Of a stretch of DNA of 50,124 nt, positions 41,685 to 50,124 are shown piece by piece. Position 1 is the stretch's first letter. Every line of letters starts with the position of its first letter. This DNA is from an uncultured Bacteroidales bacterium (lineage in GTDB: Bacteria; Bacteroidota; Bacteroidia; Bacteroidales; UBA11471). Where the stretch lies: the NCBI GenBank assembly GCA_947593515.1, contig CANQDQ010000015.1, positions 1-50,124 on the forward strand, read 5' to 3'. The notes under the pieces were generated by a model. The model did not search any database. It worked only from the letters and a program-made list of their open reading frames with translations, and was not told the DNA's origin. A program made the position numbers and the translations under genes.

Positions 41685-43536
41685 CGGCTACCTCCATATC
41701 CATCGTATTCGCGTTCAACATCCTTTCTTCGAGCCACTTGCGCGACGGAGCAATTTCACCCGTAAGGTATTTTTCCATCATCAAACTGCCGATAGGCACT
41801 CCGTAAGCGGCACCCCAACCGGCATTCTCGACATAGACGGCTATGGCGATGCGGGGATTCTCGCACGGGGCGAATCCCATGAATACCGAATGGTCTTGTC
41901 CGTGCGGGTTTTGCGCCGTACCTGTCTTGCCGCACATCTCCACGCCAGGTATCGCGCCGATGCGGCACGTACCGTCGATTACCGCTTTGCGCATACCTTT
42001 GATTATGGTTTCATAATGTTCCGAATCCACGCCGGTATAGTGCGGTTCGAAATAGGCAGCTTTCAGGGGCGTGCCTTCTATGTTTCTCACCACATGAGGG
42101 GTGAAATAGTGCCCCCTGTTGGCTATCGTGGCAGCCAGATTGGCTATCTGCAACGGGGTGGCGAGCACTTCGCCCTGCCCGATAGCGACCGAAATAACTG
42201 TTACCGCCTGCCAGCCTTTCGTGCCGTAATAACGCCCGTAAAACTCGCTGTTCGGAATAAAGCCGCGACTTTCACCCGGCAAATCCACGCCCAAATGATA
42301 CCCGTAGCCCATATCGACGATATACTTTTTCCAGCGCTCAAAGGCTTCCGCCGGAGAGCCGTATTTCTCTCGATTGTCTATCATGTCTCTGAACGCATAA
42401 CAAAAATAGGCGTTGCACGATGTGGCGATAGCCGGTATCAGCGAGAGCGGCGAATCGTGGACGTGGCAGCCCACCTTGATGCCTGCGGCGGAAAAGCCTT
42501 CGTAACACGGATAGAGCTTCTGCGGCGTCAGCGTCTTTTCCTGCAAAAATATCAACCCCTGCGTCGGCTTGAACGTGGAGCCGGGCGGATAGGTGCCCAT
42601 AATGGCACGGTCGTAGAGCGGCTTGTGTGGATTGTCGAAAAGCTGTTTGTAGTTGGCGCCCCGCTCCCGCCCCGTCAGCAGCGAAGGCGGATAAGTGGGG
42701 CTCGACACTAACGCCAGTATTTCGCCGGTCGCCGGCTCTATCGCCACGATAGCACCCACTTTGTTTTGCATCAGCTGTTCACCGTAGCGCTGCAATTCGA
42801 TGTCGATAGCGAGGGTCAGATTTTTTCCGGCGACCGCCTCTCTGTCTTGCTCGCCGTCGTCGTAGCGGCTTTTGATGCGTCCGTAGGCATCGCGCAAAAA
42901 CAGTTCCCTGCCCTTTTCGCCGCGCAGGTAGGTTTCGTAATATTTTTCGATTCCGAGATCGCCGGTATTGTCGCCCTGCATATAATAGGCATCGGCTTGC
43001 ACCTCTTGCGGCGAAACTTCGCGGATATTGCCGAGTACGTTTGCACCCGTATCGTACAGATACCGGCGTATCGATTGGTTCTGTATGTAAAAGCCCGGAA
43101 ATTTATACAGCTTTTCCTGCAAAACGCCGTATTCTTCGACCGACAGCCGCCCGACGAAGCGCTGCGGGGAATAAGCGGAATATCCCGGATTGAGCCGGCG
43201 GTTGCGCATATTGCTCCACCGCTGTTTATACTGTTCGAGGGTTATACCCAGCGTGTTGCAGAGGTCGAGCGTATCGAACGGCTCGACTTCGCGCGGAACG
43301 ACCATCAAATCGTAAACCGGCTGATTGTCGACCACCAAGCGACCCTCGCGGTCGTAAATCAGTCCGCGCGACGGATATTGCACGCGGGTAAAAATAGCGT
43401 TATTGTCTGCCAGACGGTTGTATTCGTTGTCGACCACCTGCAAGGCGAAAAGTTTGATTACATAAAAGAGGATTATCGACAGCATAAAGCCTCCGATAAT
43501 ATACTTCCGTCTTTCGTAATCGTGATTTTTTCTCAT
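41668..43536 (-). CDS. mrdA: Penicillin-binding protein 2 (elongasome transpeptidase)
   Basis: PBP2 cross-links new peptidoglycan during elongation. The 622-residue protein has one N-terminal membrane helix (FMLSIILFYVIKLFALQVV), a dimerisation/pedestal domain and a transpeptidase domain with the three active-site motifs: STFK in PPGSTFKPTQG, SCN in AIATSCNAYFCYAF, and KTG in MCGKTGTAQNP. ATG 43536 is chosen because it overlaps the mreD stop as TAATG; the longer frame starts at a GTG inside mreD. It overlaps rodA by 17 bases. Confidence 0.95.
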   Translation of the reverse strand: MRKNHDYERRKYIIGGFMLSIILFYVIKLFALQVVDNEYNRLADNNAIFTRVQYPSRGLIYDREGRLVVDNQPVYDLMVVPREVEPFDTLDLCNTLGITLEQYKQRWSNMRNRRLNPGYSAYSPQRFVGRLSVEEYGVLQEKLYKFPGFYIQNQSIRRYLYDTGANVLGNIREVSPQEVQADAYYMQGDNTGDLGIEKYYETYLRGEKGRELFLRDAYGRIKSRYDDGEQDREAVAGKNLTLAIDIELQRYGEQLMQNKVGAIVAIEPATGEILALVSSPTYPPSLLTGRERGANYKQLFDNPHKPLYDRAIMGTYPPGSTFKPTQGLIFLQEKTLTPQKLYPCYEGFSAAGIKVGCHVHDSPLSLIPAIATSCNAYFCYAFRDMIDNREKYGSPAEAFERWKKYIVDMGYGYHLGVDLPGESRGFIPNSEFYGRYYGTKGWQAVTVISVAIGQGEVLATPLQIANLAATIANRGHYFTPHVVRNIEGTPLKAAYFEPHYTGVDSEHYETIIKGMRKAVIDGTCRIGAIPGVEMCGKTGTAQNPHGQDHSVFMGFAPCENPRIAIAVYVENAGWGAAYGVPIGSLMMEKYLTGEIAPSRKWLEERMLNANTMDMEVADGTQE

Positions 43537-44042
43537 TACTTTCTCCTCGAAACGATTTCGATGCACAGCACGATAAGCAGCGTGAATGCCGTACTGCCCA
43601 CGATACGTCCCAACAACACAGCGGGAGCGAAAAACGAGAAGGAGTCGATGCAGAACAGCACGACGCAGAAAATCGCCGTGATGAGTGCGGCATACAGCGT
43701 ATATCCGCCCCAGCCCAAAATTTCAGCCGACGGCGTAAACGATTCTTCTTCCCGCTCCCGGTATTGCACGCGGTTTATCAGGTAATGGTGCGGGAACACG
43801 GCGGTTACCGATGCCAACGCATATACTCCGAGCGTACCGGTGAATATGTCGATGCACAATCCGACGAAGAAAGCGAATGTCATGGCGATGTTCAACCTCG
43901 CACCGGAAGGGATTTTCAGGAAAAGATAGACCACGAGAAACGGCGTGGCATACCCCCACAGGGCGATGCGGTTGCACATCAGCACCTGCAATAGGAATAC
44001 GAGCAGCACTGCCGCTATGCGGTAAACGACGATTTTATTCAT
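43536..44042 (-). CDS. mreD: Rod shape-determining protein MreD
   Basis: MreD is a small membrane component of the elongasome. The 168 residues have about five helices (AAVLLVFLLQVLMC, FLVVYLFLKIPSG, MTFAFFVGLCIDIFTGTLG with the family's acidic loop, YTLYAALITAIFCVVLF and LGRIVGSTAFTLLIVL). ATG 44042 overlaps the mreC stop by 8 bases. The stop overlaps the PBP2 start by 1 base, showing tight translational coupling. Confidence 0.92.
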   Translation of the reverse strand: MNKIVVYRIAAVLLVFLLQVLMCNRIALWGYATPFLVVYLFLKIPSGARLNIAMTFAFFVGLCIDIFTGTLGVYALASVTAVFPHHYLINRVQYREREEESFTPSAEILGWGGYTLYAALITAIFCVVLFCIDSFSFFAPAVLLGRIVGSTAFTLLIVLCIEIVSRRK

Positions 44043-44874
44043 TTCCCGACACCTCCTTTTCGATTTCGACCAACTCTTGCGGCTTGCGGTTGTCGATGAC
44101 ACGCACGAAATTCAACGTCGAGAAGTCGGCTGCCAAACGCACGGTCAGCGAATAAAAGCGGTCTTTCCGCACTTTTTGCACATCTTCGATGAAGCCGACA
44201 ATCAGACCTTCGGGGAATGCTGCCGAATAGCCGCTCGTAACGACCGTGTCGCCGGCATTTACCTCGATATATTCCGCCAAGTCGTCGAGACCGGCGTAGC
44301 GCACGTCCTCGCCCCGCCACGACAGCGAGCCGATGTGCCCTGTCCGTTTGATTTTGCAACTTATCCGCAGATTGGAATTTAAGAGCGACAGCGCGACGGC
44401 ATACTGCGGCGATACCGCCGCCACGACGCCGACGACGCCGTTTTGGTCTGCCAGCCCCATTTCGGGAGCGATGCCGTCGGCTTTTCCCTTGTCGAGGGTG
44501 ATGTAATTGTTTCTGCGCGATACGCTGTTGTTGATAACCTTTGCGATAACACTGTTTTCCGGACTTCCGGCTGCGACAGCGCGAAGCGTATCGACGGCTT
44601 GCGCCCGAGCAACGGCATCACGCAAAACGGCAAGCTCGTCTTGGAGCTTACCGTTCTGAGCCAAAAGTTCGTTGTTCGTTCTCTGCAATCCGAAATATCC
44701 CGTAACAGCACCCGAAAGAGAATAGACCGAGCCGGCTATGCGACCGGCGGAAGTAAACCCGACGCTTTGCTGATAGGCGTTGAAGCGAAACAGCAAAACA
44801 AGCCCGAGCGTTACGTAACAGAGATAGACCAATGCCGAACTGTGGTTGAGAAAGAAACGTATCAGTTTACGCAT
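44035..44874 (-). CDS. mreC: Rod shape-determining protein MreC
   Basis: MreC is a periplasmic scaffold linking MreB to PBP2. The 279-residue protein has one N-terminal helix (SSALVYLCYVTLGLVLLF), a coiled coil (TNNELLAQNGKLQDELAVLRDAV within it) and the C-terminal beta domains with VINNSVSRRNNYITLDKG, GLADQNGVVGVVAAVSPQYA and GDTVVTSGYSAAFPEGLIVG. It follows mreB by 15 bases and overlaps mreD by 8. Confidence 0.95.
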   Translation of the reverse strand: MRKLIRFFLNHSSALVYLCYVTLGLVLLFRFNAYQQSVGFTSAGRIAGSVYSLSGAVTGYFGLQRTNNELLAQNGKLQDELAVLRDAVARAQAVDTLRAVAAGSPENSVIAKVINNSVSRRNNYITLDKGKADGIAPEMGLADQNGVVGVVAAVSPQYAVALSLLNSNLRISCKIKRTGHIGSLSWRGEDVRYAGLDDLAEYIEVNAGDTVVTSGYSAAFPEGLIVGFIEDVQKVRKDRFYSLTVRLAADFSTLNFVRVIDNRKPQELVEIEKEVSGNE

Positions 44875-44889
44875 TGTCTCTAAAAAATT

Positions 44890-45909
44890 TTACCGCATCA
44901 GGAACGAGAATTTATCGACGTTCTTCAAGGCTACGCCCGTACCGCGTGCAACGGCGTGCAAGGGGTCATCGGCAACATGAAACATGATACCGATTTTGTC
45001 GGTGAGACGCTTGTCGAGACCGCGCAGCAGGGCGCCGCCGCCGGTCAGATAGATTCCGTTGCGCACGATGTCGGCATACAGTTCGGGCGGCGTCGTATCG
45101 AGCGCGCTCAATACGGCGGCTTCTATTTTGGACACCGATTTTTCGATGCAGTGCGCCACGTCCTGATAGGTTACGGGCAGCTCCATCGGCAGCGAAGTCA
45201 TGCGGTTGGGACCGTGTATGATGTAATCTTCGGGGGCGTCTTCCAGTTCGTTGAGCGCCGAGCCGACGTTGATTTTTATCAACTCCGCCGTGCGTTCGCC
45301 CAACTTGATGTTGTACTGCCGTCCCATATATTCGCGAATATCCTCGTTGAACTCGTCGCCGGCAACGCGTATCGACTTGTTGGTAACGATGCCGCCGAGC
45401 GATATGACGGCAATCTCGGTCGTGCCGCCGCCTATATCGACCACCATGTTGCCTTCGGGGGCTTCGACGTCGATGCCCACGCCTATGGCGGCAGCCATAG
45501 GCTCGTAAATCATATAGACGTCGCGACCGCCGACGTGTTCGGACGAGTCGCGCACGGCGCGTATCTCCACTTCGGTGCTGCCCGACGGAATGCATACGAC
45601 CATACGCAGCGACGAGGCAAACAGCGTATTGCGCATGGTAACCATCTTCATCATGCCGCGCATCATCTGTTCGGCGGCGTTGAAGTCGGCTATCACACCG
45701 TTTTGCAGCGGGCGGATAACCCGAATGTTTTCGGGGGCGCGTCCGTACATGGCTTGCGCCTCGTGTCCGACGGCTTTGAGTTTGCCCGTGCGGTTGTCGA
45801 GGGCGACCATCGAGGGGGCATCGACGACGATTTTGCCATTATAAATGATAATGGTGTTCGCCGTTCCCAAGTCGATGGCTATTTCCTGATTGAAAGAAAA
45901 GAATCCCAT
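44890..45909 (-). CDS. mreB: Rod shape-determining protein MreB (actin-like)
   Basis: MreB polymerises along the inner membrane and organises elongation. The 339 residues show actin-family nucleotide motifs: IAIDLGTANTIIIYNGK near the N-terminus, MVVCIPSGSTEVEIRAV, YEPMAAAIGVGIDV, VVDIGGGTTEIAVISLGG and YLTGGGALLRGLD near the end. ATG 45909 fits the family start (MGFFSFNQEIAIDLG). The purH stop lies 22 bases upstream, so the two are probably co-transcribed. Confidence 0.97.
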   Translation of the reverse strand: MGFFSFNQEIAIDLGTANTIIIYNGKIVVDAPSMVALDNRTGKLKAVGHEAQAMYGRAPENIRVIRPLQNGVIADFNAAEQMMRGMMKMVTMRNTLFASSLRMVVCIPSGSTEVEIRAVRDSSEHVGGRDVYMIYEPMAAAIGVGIDVEAPEGNMVVDIGGGTTEIAVISLGGIVTNKSIRVAGDEFNEDIREYMGRQYNIKLGERTAELIKINVGSALNELEDAPEDYIIHGPNRMTSLPMELPVTYQDVAHCIEKSVSKIEAAVLSALDTTPPELYADIVRNGIYLTGGGALLRGLDKRLTDKIGIMFHVADDPLHAVARGTGVALKNVDKFSFLMR

Positions 45910-45931
45910 ATTCGTAATTGTGTAATCGTTT

Positions 45932-47455
45932 TTAGTGTTTGAAGTGGCGAATGCCGGTAACGACCATGGCGACACCGTTTTTATTGCAATAGTCGATGGT
46001 GAGGTCGTCGCGCACGGAGCCGCCGGGTTGTATCACGGTATCGATGCCTTCGTTGTGGGCTATCTCCACGCAGTCGGGGAAGGGGAAGAAAGCGTCCGAA
46101 GCCATGACGGCGCCGTGCAGGTCGAAGCCGAACGATTTGGCTTTTTCGATGGCTTGGCGCAGGGAATCGACGCGCGAGGTCTGTCCCACGCCGCTGGCGT
46201 AGAGCTGTTTGCCTTTGGCGAGGACGATAGCGTTCGACTTGCTGTGCTTCACGATTTTGTTGGCGAAAAGCAGGTCTTCGACTTCGGCGGGGGTTACGGC
46301 TTTGTCGGTAATCTGCCGCAGCTCGGCGGGCGTTTCGCGATGCAGGTCTTTTTCCTGCATCAGCACGCCGTTGAGCAGGGAACGGAATTGCAGGGTGGCA
46401 GCCGGCGCTTTTTTCTGCACCAATACGATGCGGTTTTTCTTTTGGTAGAAAATATCGAGCGCCGCCGGCTCGTAACCCGGAGCGATGATTACCTCGAAGA
46501 AGAGTTTATTTATCTCCTCCGCCGTGGCGGCATCGACTACGGCGTTGGTAATCAGCACGCCGCCGAAAGCCGATACGGGGTCGCCCGCCAGCGCGGCGTT
46601 CCACGCTTCGAGCAGGGTGGGACGCGACGCCAGACCGCAGGCGTTGTTGTGTTTGAGTATGGCGAAGGTCAATTCGGAGAATTCGGAAATGAGCGAAACG
46701 GCAGCATCGATGTCGAGCAGGTTGTTGTACGAAATTTCCTTGCCGTGCAGCTGTTCGAACATTTCGTCGAAATCGCCGAAGAAAAATCCTTTCTGGTGGG
46801 GATTCTCGCCGTAGCGCAGCGCTTTGGCGTGGTTGCCGGCGGCGCGGAACGCGCTGAAACTGCCGCCGTCGAAATAGTTGAAAATCGCCGTGTCGTAGCC
46901 CGACGATACGGCAAACGCCTCTTTGGCGAACCAGTAACGGTCGTCGAGCGACGATGCCGCGCCTTTCTCGTTGAGGAGCTGCAACAGCGGAGCGTATTGC
47001 GCTTTGGAGGCAACGATGATGACGTCCTTGAAATTTTTGGCGGCGGCGCGTATCAGCGATATGCCGCCTATGTCTATTTTCTCGATGATGGCGCTTTGGT
47101 CGGCTCCCGAAGCGACGGTTTCTTCAAAGGGATAGAGATCGACGATGACGAGGTCGATTTCGGGAATTTCGTATTCGGCAATCTGCCGGCGGTCGCCGTC
47201 GTTGTCGCGGCGGTTGAGAATGCCGCCGAATACTTTGGGGTGCAGGGTTTTCACCCGACCGCCCAGTATCGAGGGATAGCCGGTGAGGCTCTCTACGGTG
47301 CGGCAGGGTATGCCCAGCGACTCGATGAAAGTCTGCGTGCCGCCGGTGGAGATAAATTCCACGCCCTCGGCGTGCAGTTTTTTCAGTATCTCATCTAAGC
47401 CGTCTTTGTGATAGACAGAGACCAGCGCTGTTTTGATTTTTTTATTTTCAGCCAT
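45932..47455 (-). CDS. purH: Bifunctional AICAR transformylase / IMP cyclohydrolase
   Basis: PurH carries out the last two steps of purine synthesis: formylation of AICAR and ring closure to IMP. The 507 residues have an N-terminal cyclohydrolase (MGS-like) domain (ISTGGTQTFIESLGI, LTGYPSILGGRVKTLHP, DLVIVDLYPFEETV) and a C-terminal transformylase with RYGENPHQKGFFFG, ILKHNNACGLAS, PVSAFGGVLITN and QTSRVDSLRQAIEKAK. ATG 47455 is chosen; the longer frame starts in the promoter region. It leads the mre/PBP2/rodA unit. Confidence 0.96.
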   Translation of the reverse strand: MAENKKIKTALVSVYHKDGLDEILKKLHAEGVEFISTGGTQTFIESLGIPCRTVESLTGYPSILGGRVKTLHPKVFGGILNRRDNDGDRRQIAEYEIPEIDLVIVDLYPFEETVASGADQSAIIEKIDIGGISLIRAAAKNFKDVIIVASKAQYAPLLQLLNEKGAASSLDDRYWFAKEAFAVSSGYDTAIFNYFDGGSFSAFRAAGNHAKALRYGENPHQKGFFFGDFDEMFEQLHGKEISYNNLLDIDAAVSLISEFSELTFAILKHNNACGLASRPTLLEAWNAALAGDPVSAFGGVLITNAVVDAATAEEINKLFFEVIIAPGYEPAALDIFYQKKNRIVLVQKKAPAATLQFRSLLNGVLMQEKDLHRETPAELRQITDKAVTPAEVEDLLFANKIVKHSKSNAIVLAKGKQLYASGVGQTSRVDSLRQAIEKAKSFGFDLHGAVMASDAFFPFPDCVEIAHNEGIDTVIQPGGSVRDDLTIDYCNKNGVAMVVTGIRHFKH

Positions 47456-47493
47456 AAAAATCAGGTATTTGCTTTTGAAATTTTTGGAAGTTA

Positions 47494-47501
47494 CAAAAGT
47501 A
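47494..47501 (-). promoter_or_regulatory. Predicted -7 promoter element (TACTTTTG) of the purH-mre-rodA unit
   Basis: The minus strand reads TACTTTTG, an exact TAnnTTTG match, 38 bases before the purH start. No other strong match is seen before the downstream genes, which are tightly spaced or overlapping, so this may drive all six. Confidence 0.6.
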
Positions 47502-47621
47502 GTTATTTGCCGATAATTTTCAAAAGTTTTCCGCCACAAAAAATATTGTTTTTCTTTTTGACGTTTCCGAGCGGATTCCTCCCGAAAAAAAACCGCGCCG
47601 TCGCCGCAGGGGCATATTCAT

Positions 47622-47657
47622 AAAAAAGCCGCCCTGCCATTCGCATGGCAGGGCGGC
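47622..47657 (-). terminator. Strong rho-independent terminator after the BspA-like gene
   Basis: GCCGCCCTGCCAT (47628-47640) pairs perfectly with ATGGCAGGGCGGC (47645-47657) around a TCGC loop. On the minus strand a run of six T (47622-47627) follows. It ends transcription of the minus-strand surface-protein gene about 50 bases after its stop. Confidence 0.9.
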
Positions 47658-47709
47658 GTGTCAAAGATCATTTATTCAGGAAATTCTCTTTTCGTTCTAT
47701 CGTCATCTT

Positions 47710-50124
47710 TTATTCTACGACGATGCGCAGGGTTTTCGTTCCTTTGCTGCCGATAATCTGCAACAGATAATGACCGGTCGAGGCAGCGGGAATTTTCACC
47801 GACTGCCAGTCGTCCGTATCGGAAAGTGCGCCTTGTGCTATCTGTGCGCCATGCAGGCTTATCACCCGATACCATGTCGCTCCGTCGGCACCGACTACCT
47901 GCACGCCTATCTCACCGTTGTGCACCGGATTGCCGGACAGGCGGACTGCAAATCCCTCTTCCGCTGCGGTCTCTTCTATTCCCGACGGATTGGGATTTTC
48001 TCCGGTGGTGAAGCTCTCGATGGTGCCGTAGGTCGTCTTTTTGGCGGTGGTGGCGTAAGCGCGATAGTAGTAGGTCGTATTGTAGTCGAGTCCCGTAAGG
48101 GTTACGTTCATCAGCGAACCGGAGCCTTCGACGCGTTTGTGTTCACCGGCTGTGGTGCTTCCGGCCGGGCTCTCGGCCCAGTACTCGAAGCCTTGCGAGA
48201 TAATTTCGTCGGAGCCTTCCACAATGTAGCCGGAGAGGGTGGTGGTGTTTCCACGCACTTCGCCCGTGCGCGTGCTTACTGTCGGATCCCATTCGACTCC
48301 GTAATCGAACGTACCGAATGACAGCCATGCTCCATAGTAGTATTTCCCTTTTGCGGTGCAGTAGTAGGGACGGTATTCATAATAGGTATCCGGTGTTAGT
48401 TTGCGTAGTGTGCCCGATATTTTGCCGTCGATGTTGTAGGCTTCCACGCGGGTGGGCGGCAGATTGTCGGGCGCTCCGTAACGGCGCCACTCGAAGCCGT
48501 AGCCGGTTTCGGCATCGCACTCGACCGCTGCTTCAAGGGTTGCTTTGGCATTGGTGGTTTTTGCGGGTTGGGTGGTCAGGTGTACGGTGTCGGTGGTGAA
48601 AGTTAGCGATGTAGAGACTGTCTCCCCGTACACGGTTTCTATGACAAATTCTATATTCTTGTATTCCGTTTGGGGTTCGAGGTCGGTCAAGGTTACGGGA
48701 ATGGAGCTTTTAGTTGTATCCATATCGATAAGATATTCTTTTCCCTCTGTCAAAATGTAGAATTTCGATACGGGATAATCTATATCGCGCGTGTAGCTAA
48801 AAGTAAAGCTATAGGTCGTTTGGCCGGCTGTGCCGTTAATAAATTTCGGATTCAGGACTTTTTCGGCGGTGGGATAAGTAAAGTCTTTCCACCCGTCGGC
48901 ATTTTTATAGATACGCAAAGTGCCTTTCGGATAGTTCACCGTTGCGTTTCTATAGGTGGTGGAATTAAATGCATCGTTGTAAATGATTGGTGGAGTCGTA
49001 CTTAATGGAGTAACCGTTCGCAATTTCACGCAAGCGTAAAAAGCATTACTCCTGATAGAAGTAACGTTTTCGGGTATCGTTATCGACCATAAATCCCTAC
49101 AGCAGTAAAAAGCATTTTCGTCGATAACGGTAACACCGTCGGGTATGGTATATTGGGTCAATCCGCTCGGAGCAACGAGTCGGAGCGTATCGTTTACGAC
49201 AAGACAGCGATTGTCTTTCGATGCAAACTTCCCTTCAAACTTTTCCAATCCCGAGCCGAAAAAGGCGGCGTAGTGGATGGTGGGATTGCTTATCGTTACC
49301 GACTTCAATTTCGTACAACCATTAAAAGCGCCATCATCGAGATAGGTATTATCGGATATTGTTACCGATGTCAAATAATCTGGAAAACCGGCGGTGTTGT
49401 CGATAGTAATAACTTCGTTGGGTATAGTATAAGAAGACAATCCACTTGGAGCAAAAGCTTTCAAATAACCATTTATGACCAGACAACGATGATCCGATGA
49501 TGTAAATTTCCCTTTAAACTCTTTCAATCCTGTACAGCCGGAAAAAGCCCCATCGCCAATAGCGGTAACTTGGTTGCCGATGGTCAATGAAACAAGTGTC
49601 GTTTTATCTCTGAACGGTGAATAATCGCCATCATAAGAAATATTCCGACCTAAATACACCGTCTCTAACGGACAGTCACTGAATGGAGACAAGGTAGATG
49701 TTGTACTTAACACCAACGTTTTCGTACCGTCCTCTATCCGTAAATTCTTTAAGCCCGTGCAACCGTAAAAAGCGCGGTTGGCGATAGAGGTAACGCCGTC
49801 GGGTATCGTTATCGACGTCAAACCCGTGCAATTATAAAAAGCATCCTCGCCGATAACTTTAACTTCGTTTGGTATGGAATATTCGGTCAATCCGCTCGGG
49901 GCAAAGAATCGGAGCTCATCGTTTACGATAAGACACCGATGATCCGATGAGGCAAATTTTCCATCGAATTTTTCCAAGCCCGTGCAGCCGGAAAAAGCAT
50001 CGCTGCCGATAGCGGTAACACTCTCTGGAATTGTTACCGACGTCAAGCCCGTGCAATTATAAAAAGCATCCTCGCCGATAACTTTAACTTCGTTTGGTAT
50101 GGAATATTCGGTCAATCCGCTCGG
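47710..50124 (-). CDS. BspA-like LRR surface protein with FN3-like domains and C-terminal sorting domain (5' partial)
   Basis: The frame is open to the window edge, so the N-terminus is missing; about 805 residues are visible. The left part is BspA-type LRR_5 repeats (e.g. LTSITIPDGVTSIANRAFYG, NEVKVIGEDAFYNCTGL), interleaved with conserved islands such as KFASSDHRCL and LRFFAPSGLTEYSIP. Then come about three FN3-like domains (near YSFTFSYTRDIDYPVSKFYI, LEAAVECDAETGYGFEWRRY and VTLTGLDYNTTYYYRAYATT). The last 75 residues (RLSGNPVHNGEIGVQVV, then GHYLLQI and KTLRIVVE) match a type IX secretion type-A sorting domain. It is probably a secreted, surface-attached adhesin. A signal peptide would lie outside the window. 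Confidence 0.85.
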   Translation of the reverse strand, partial: PSGLTEYSIPNEVKVIGEDAFYNCTGLTSVTIPESVTAIGSDAFSGCTGLEKFDGKFASSDHRCLIVNDELRFFAPSGLTEYSIPNEVKVIGEDAFYNCTGLTSITIPDGVTSIANRAFYGCTGLKNLRIEDGTKTLVLSTTSTLSPFSDCPLETVYLGRNISYDGDYSPFRDKTTLVSLTIGNQVTAIGDGAFSGCTGLKEFKGKFTSSDHRCLVINGYLKAFAPSGLSSYTIPNEVITIDNTAGFPDYLTSVTISDNTYLDDGAFNGCTKLKSVTISNPTIHYAAFFGSGLEKFEGKFASKDNRCLVVNDTLRLVAPSGLTQYTIPDGVTVIDENAFYCCRDLWSITIPENVTSIRSNAFYACVKLRTVTPLSTTPPIIYNDAFNSTTYRNATVNYPKGTLRIYKNADGWKDFTYPTAEKVLNPKFINGTAGQTTYSFTFSYTRDIDYPVSKFYILTEGKEYLIDMDTTKSSIPVTLTDLEPQTEYKNIEFVIETVYGETVSTSLTFTTDTVHLTTQPAKTTNAKATLEAAVECDAETGYGFEWRRYGAPDNLPPTRVEAYNIDGKISGTLRKLTPDTYYEYRPYYCTAKGKYYYGAWLSFGTFDYGVEWDPTVSTRTGEVRGNTTTLSGYIVEGSDEIISQGFEYWAESPAGSTTAGEHKRVEGSGSLMNVTLTGLDYNTTYYYRAYATTAKKTTYGTIESFTTGENPNPSGIEETAAEEGFAVRLSGNPVHNGEIGVQVVGADGATWYRVISLHGAQIAQGALSDTDDWQSVKIPAASTGHYLLQIIGSKGTKTLRIVVE
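49816..49899 (-). repeat. 84-bp direct repeat inside the BspA-like gene (copy 1)
   Basis: These 84 bases recur at 50041-50124 with one mismatch (AACCC versus AGCCC), offset 225 bp (75 codons). The copies encode the same PSGLTEY...FYNCTGL segment. The second copy runs into the window edge. Confidence 0.9.
50041..50124 (-). repeat. 84-bp direct repeat inside the BspA-like gene (copy 2, cut by edge)
   Basis: Second copy of the 49816-49899 repeat. The match may continue beyond the window, so the true repeat could be longer. Confidence 0.9.

Noticed and set aside
43567..44102. Longer mreD with 20 extra N-terminal residues
   Set aside because: The extension lies inside mreC and is basic and unlike MreD; ATG 44042 overlaps the mreC stop neatly.
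45935..47398. Long plus-strand open frame opposite purH
   Set aside because: Complete overlap with purH, which is certain from its motifs.

Overview
The window looks like a chromosomal segment of a fairly GC-rich member of the order Bacteroidales. The evidence is a SusC/SusD pair, many lipoproteins with short lipoboxes, BspA-type and WG-repeat surface proteins, a probable type IX secretion C-terminal domain, repeated matches to the Bacteroidetes -7 promoter element (TAnnTTTG) just ahead of genes, few recognisable Shine-Dalgarno sites, and meso-diaminopimelate dehydrogenase. A Barnesiella- or Muribaculaceae-like organism is my guess from composition only. No rRNA, tRNA, CRISPR array, integrase or intact insertion sequence was seen.

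Layout. 1-2.1 kb: end of an unidentified gene, an AT-rich stretch with a strong hairpin, then a WG-repeat protein without an ATG start. 2.2-15 kb: mostly housekeeping genes (DUF4301, a RelA/SpoT homologue with a decayed hydrolase site, a lipoprotein, aroC, an M20 dipeptidase, a TIGR01212-type radical SAM protein, lpxB, a YdeI-like protein). A low-GC leucine-rich-repeat lipoprotein interrupts them, sitting between the M20 gene and a second, decayed copy of the M20 C-terminus. 15.0-26.6 kb: an eight-gene operon between one clear promoter and one clear terminator: SusC, SusD, a protein resembling the SusCD-linked zinc metallohydrolase lipoproteins but without HExxH, a Fib_succ_major-like lipoprotein, a TlpA-like thioredoxin lipoprotein, a DUF4105/Lnb-like membrane protein, a secreted beta-rich protein with a conserved-looking C-terminal tail, and a second thioredoxin-fold protein. 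This is the best candidate here for an under-described system: substrate import coupled to envelope thiol chemistry.

26.6-40.2 kb: GtrA-like protein, a TPR/PP2C pair, a divergent SLC1-type symporter, a cytidylate-kinase-like protein, YjbQ, an AT-rich acyltransferase, ddh-lgt, a fused DUF2156-GNAT protein, metF and holB. 40.2-47.5 kb (minus strand): the purH-mreB-mreC-mreD-mrdA(PBP2)-rodA cluster, joining purine synthesis to the elongasome in one tightly packed transcription unit. 47.7 kb to the right edge: the C-terminal 800 residues of a BspA-like LRR surface protein with FN3-like domains, cut by the window edge.

Family names come from reading the translations and recalling family motifs; no database search was run. 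Start codons were chosen by homology, promoter position and overlap, and several differ from the longest open frame.
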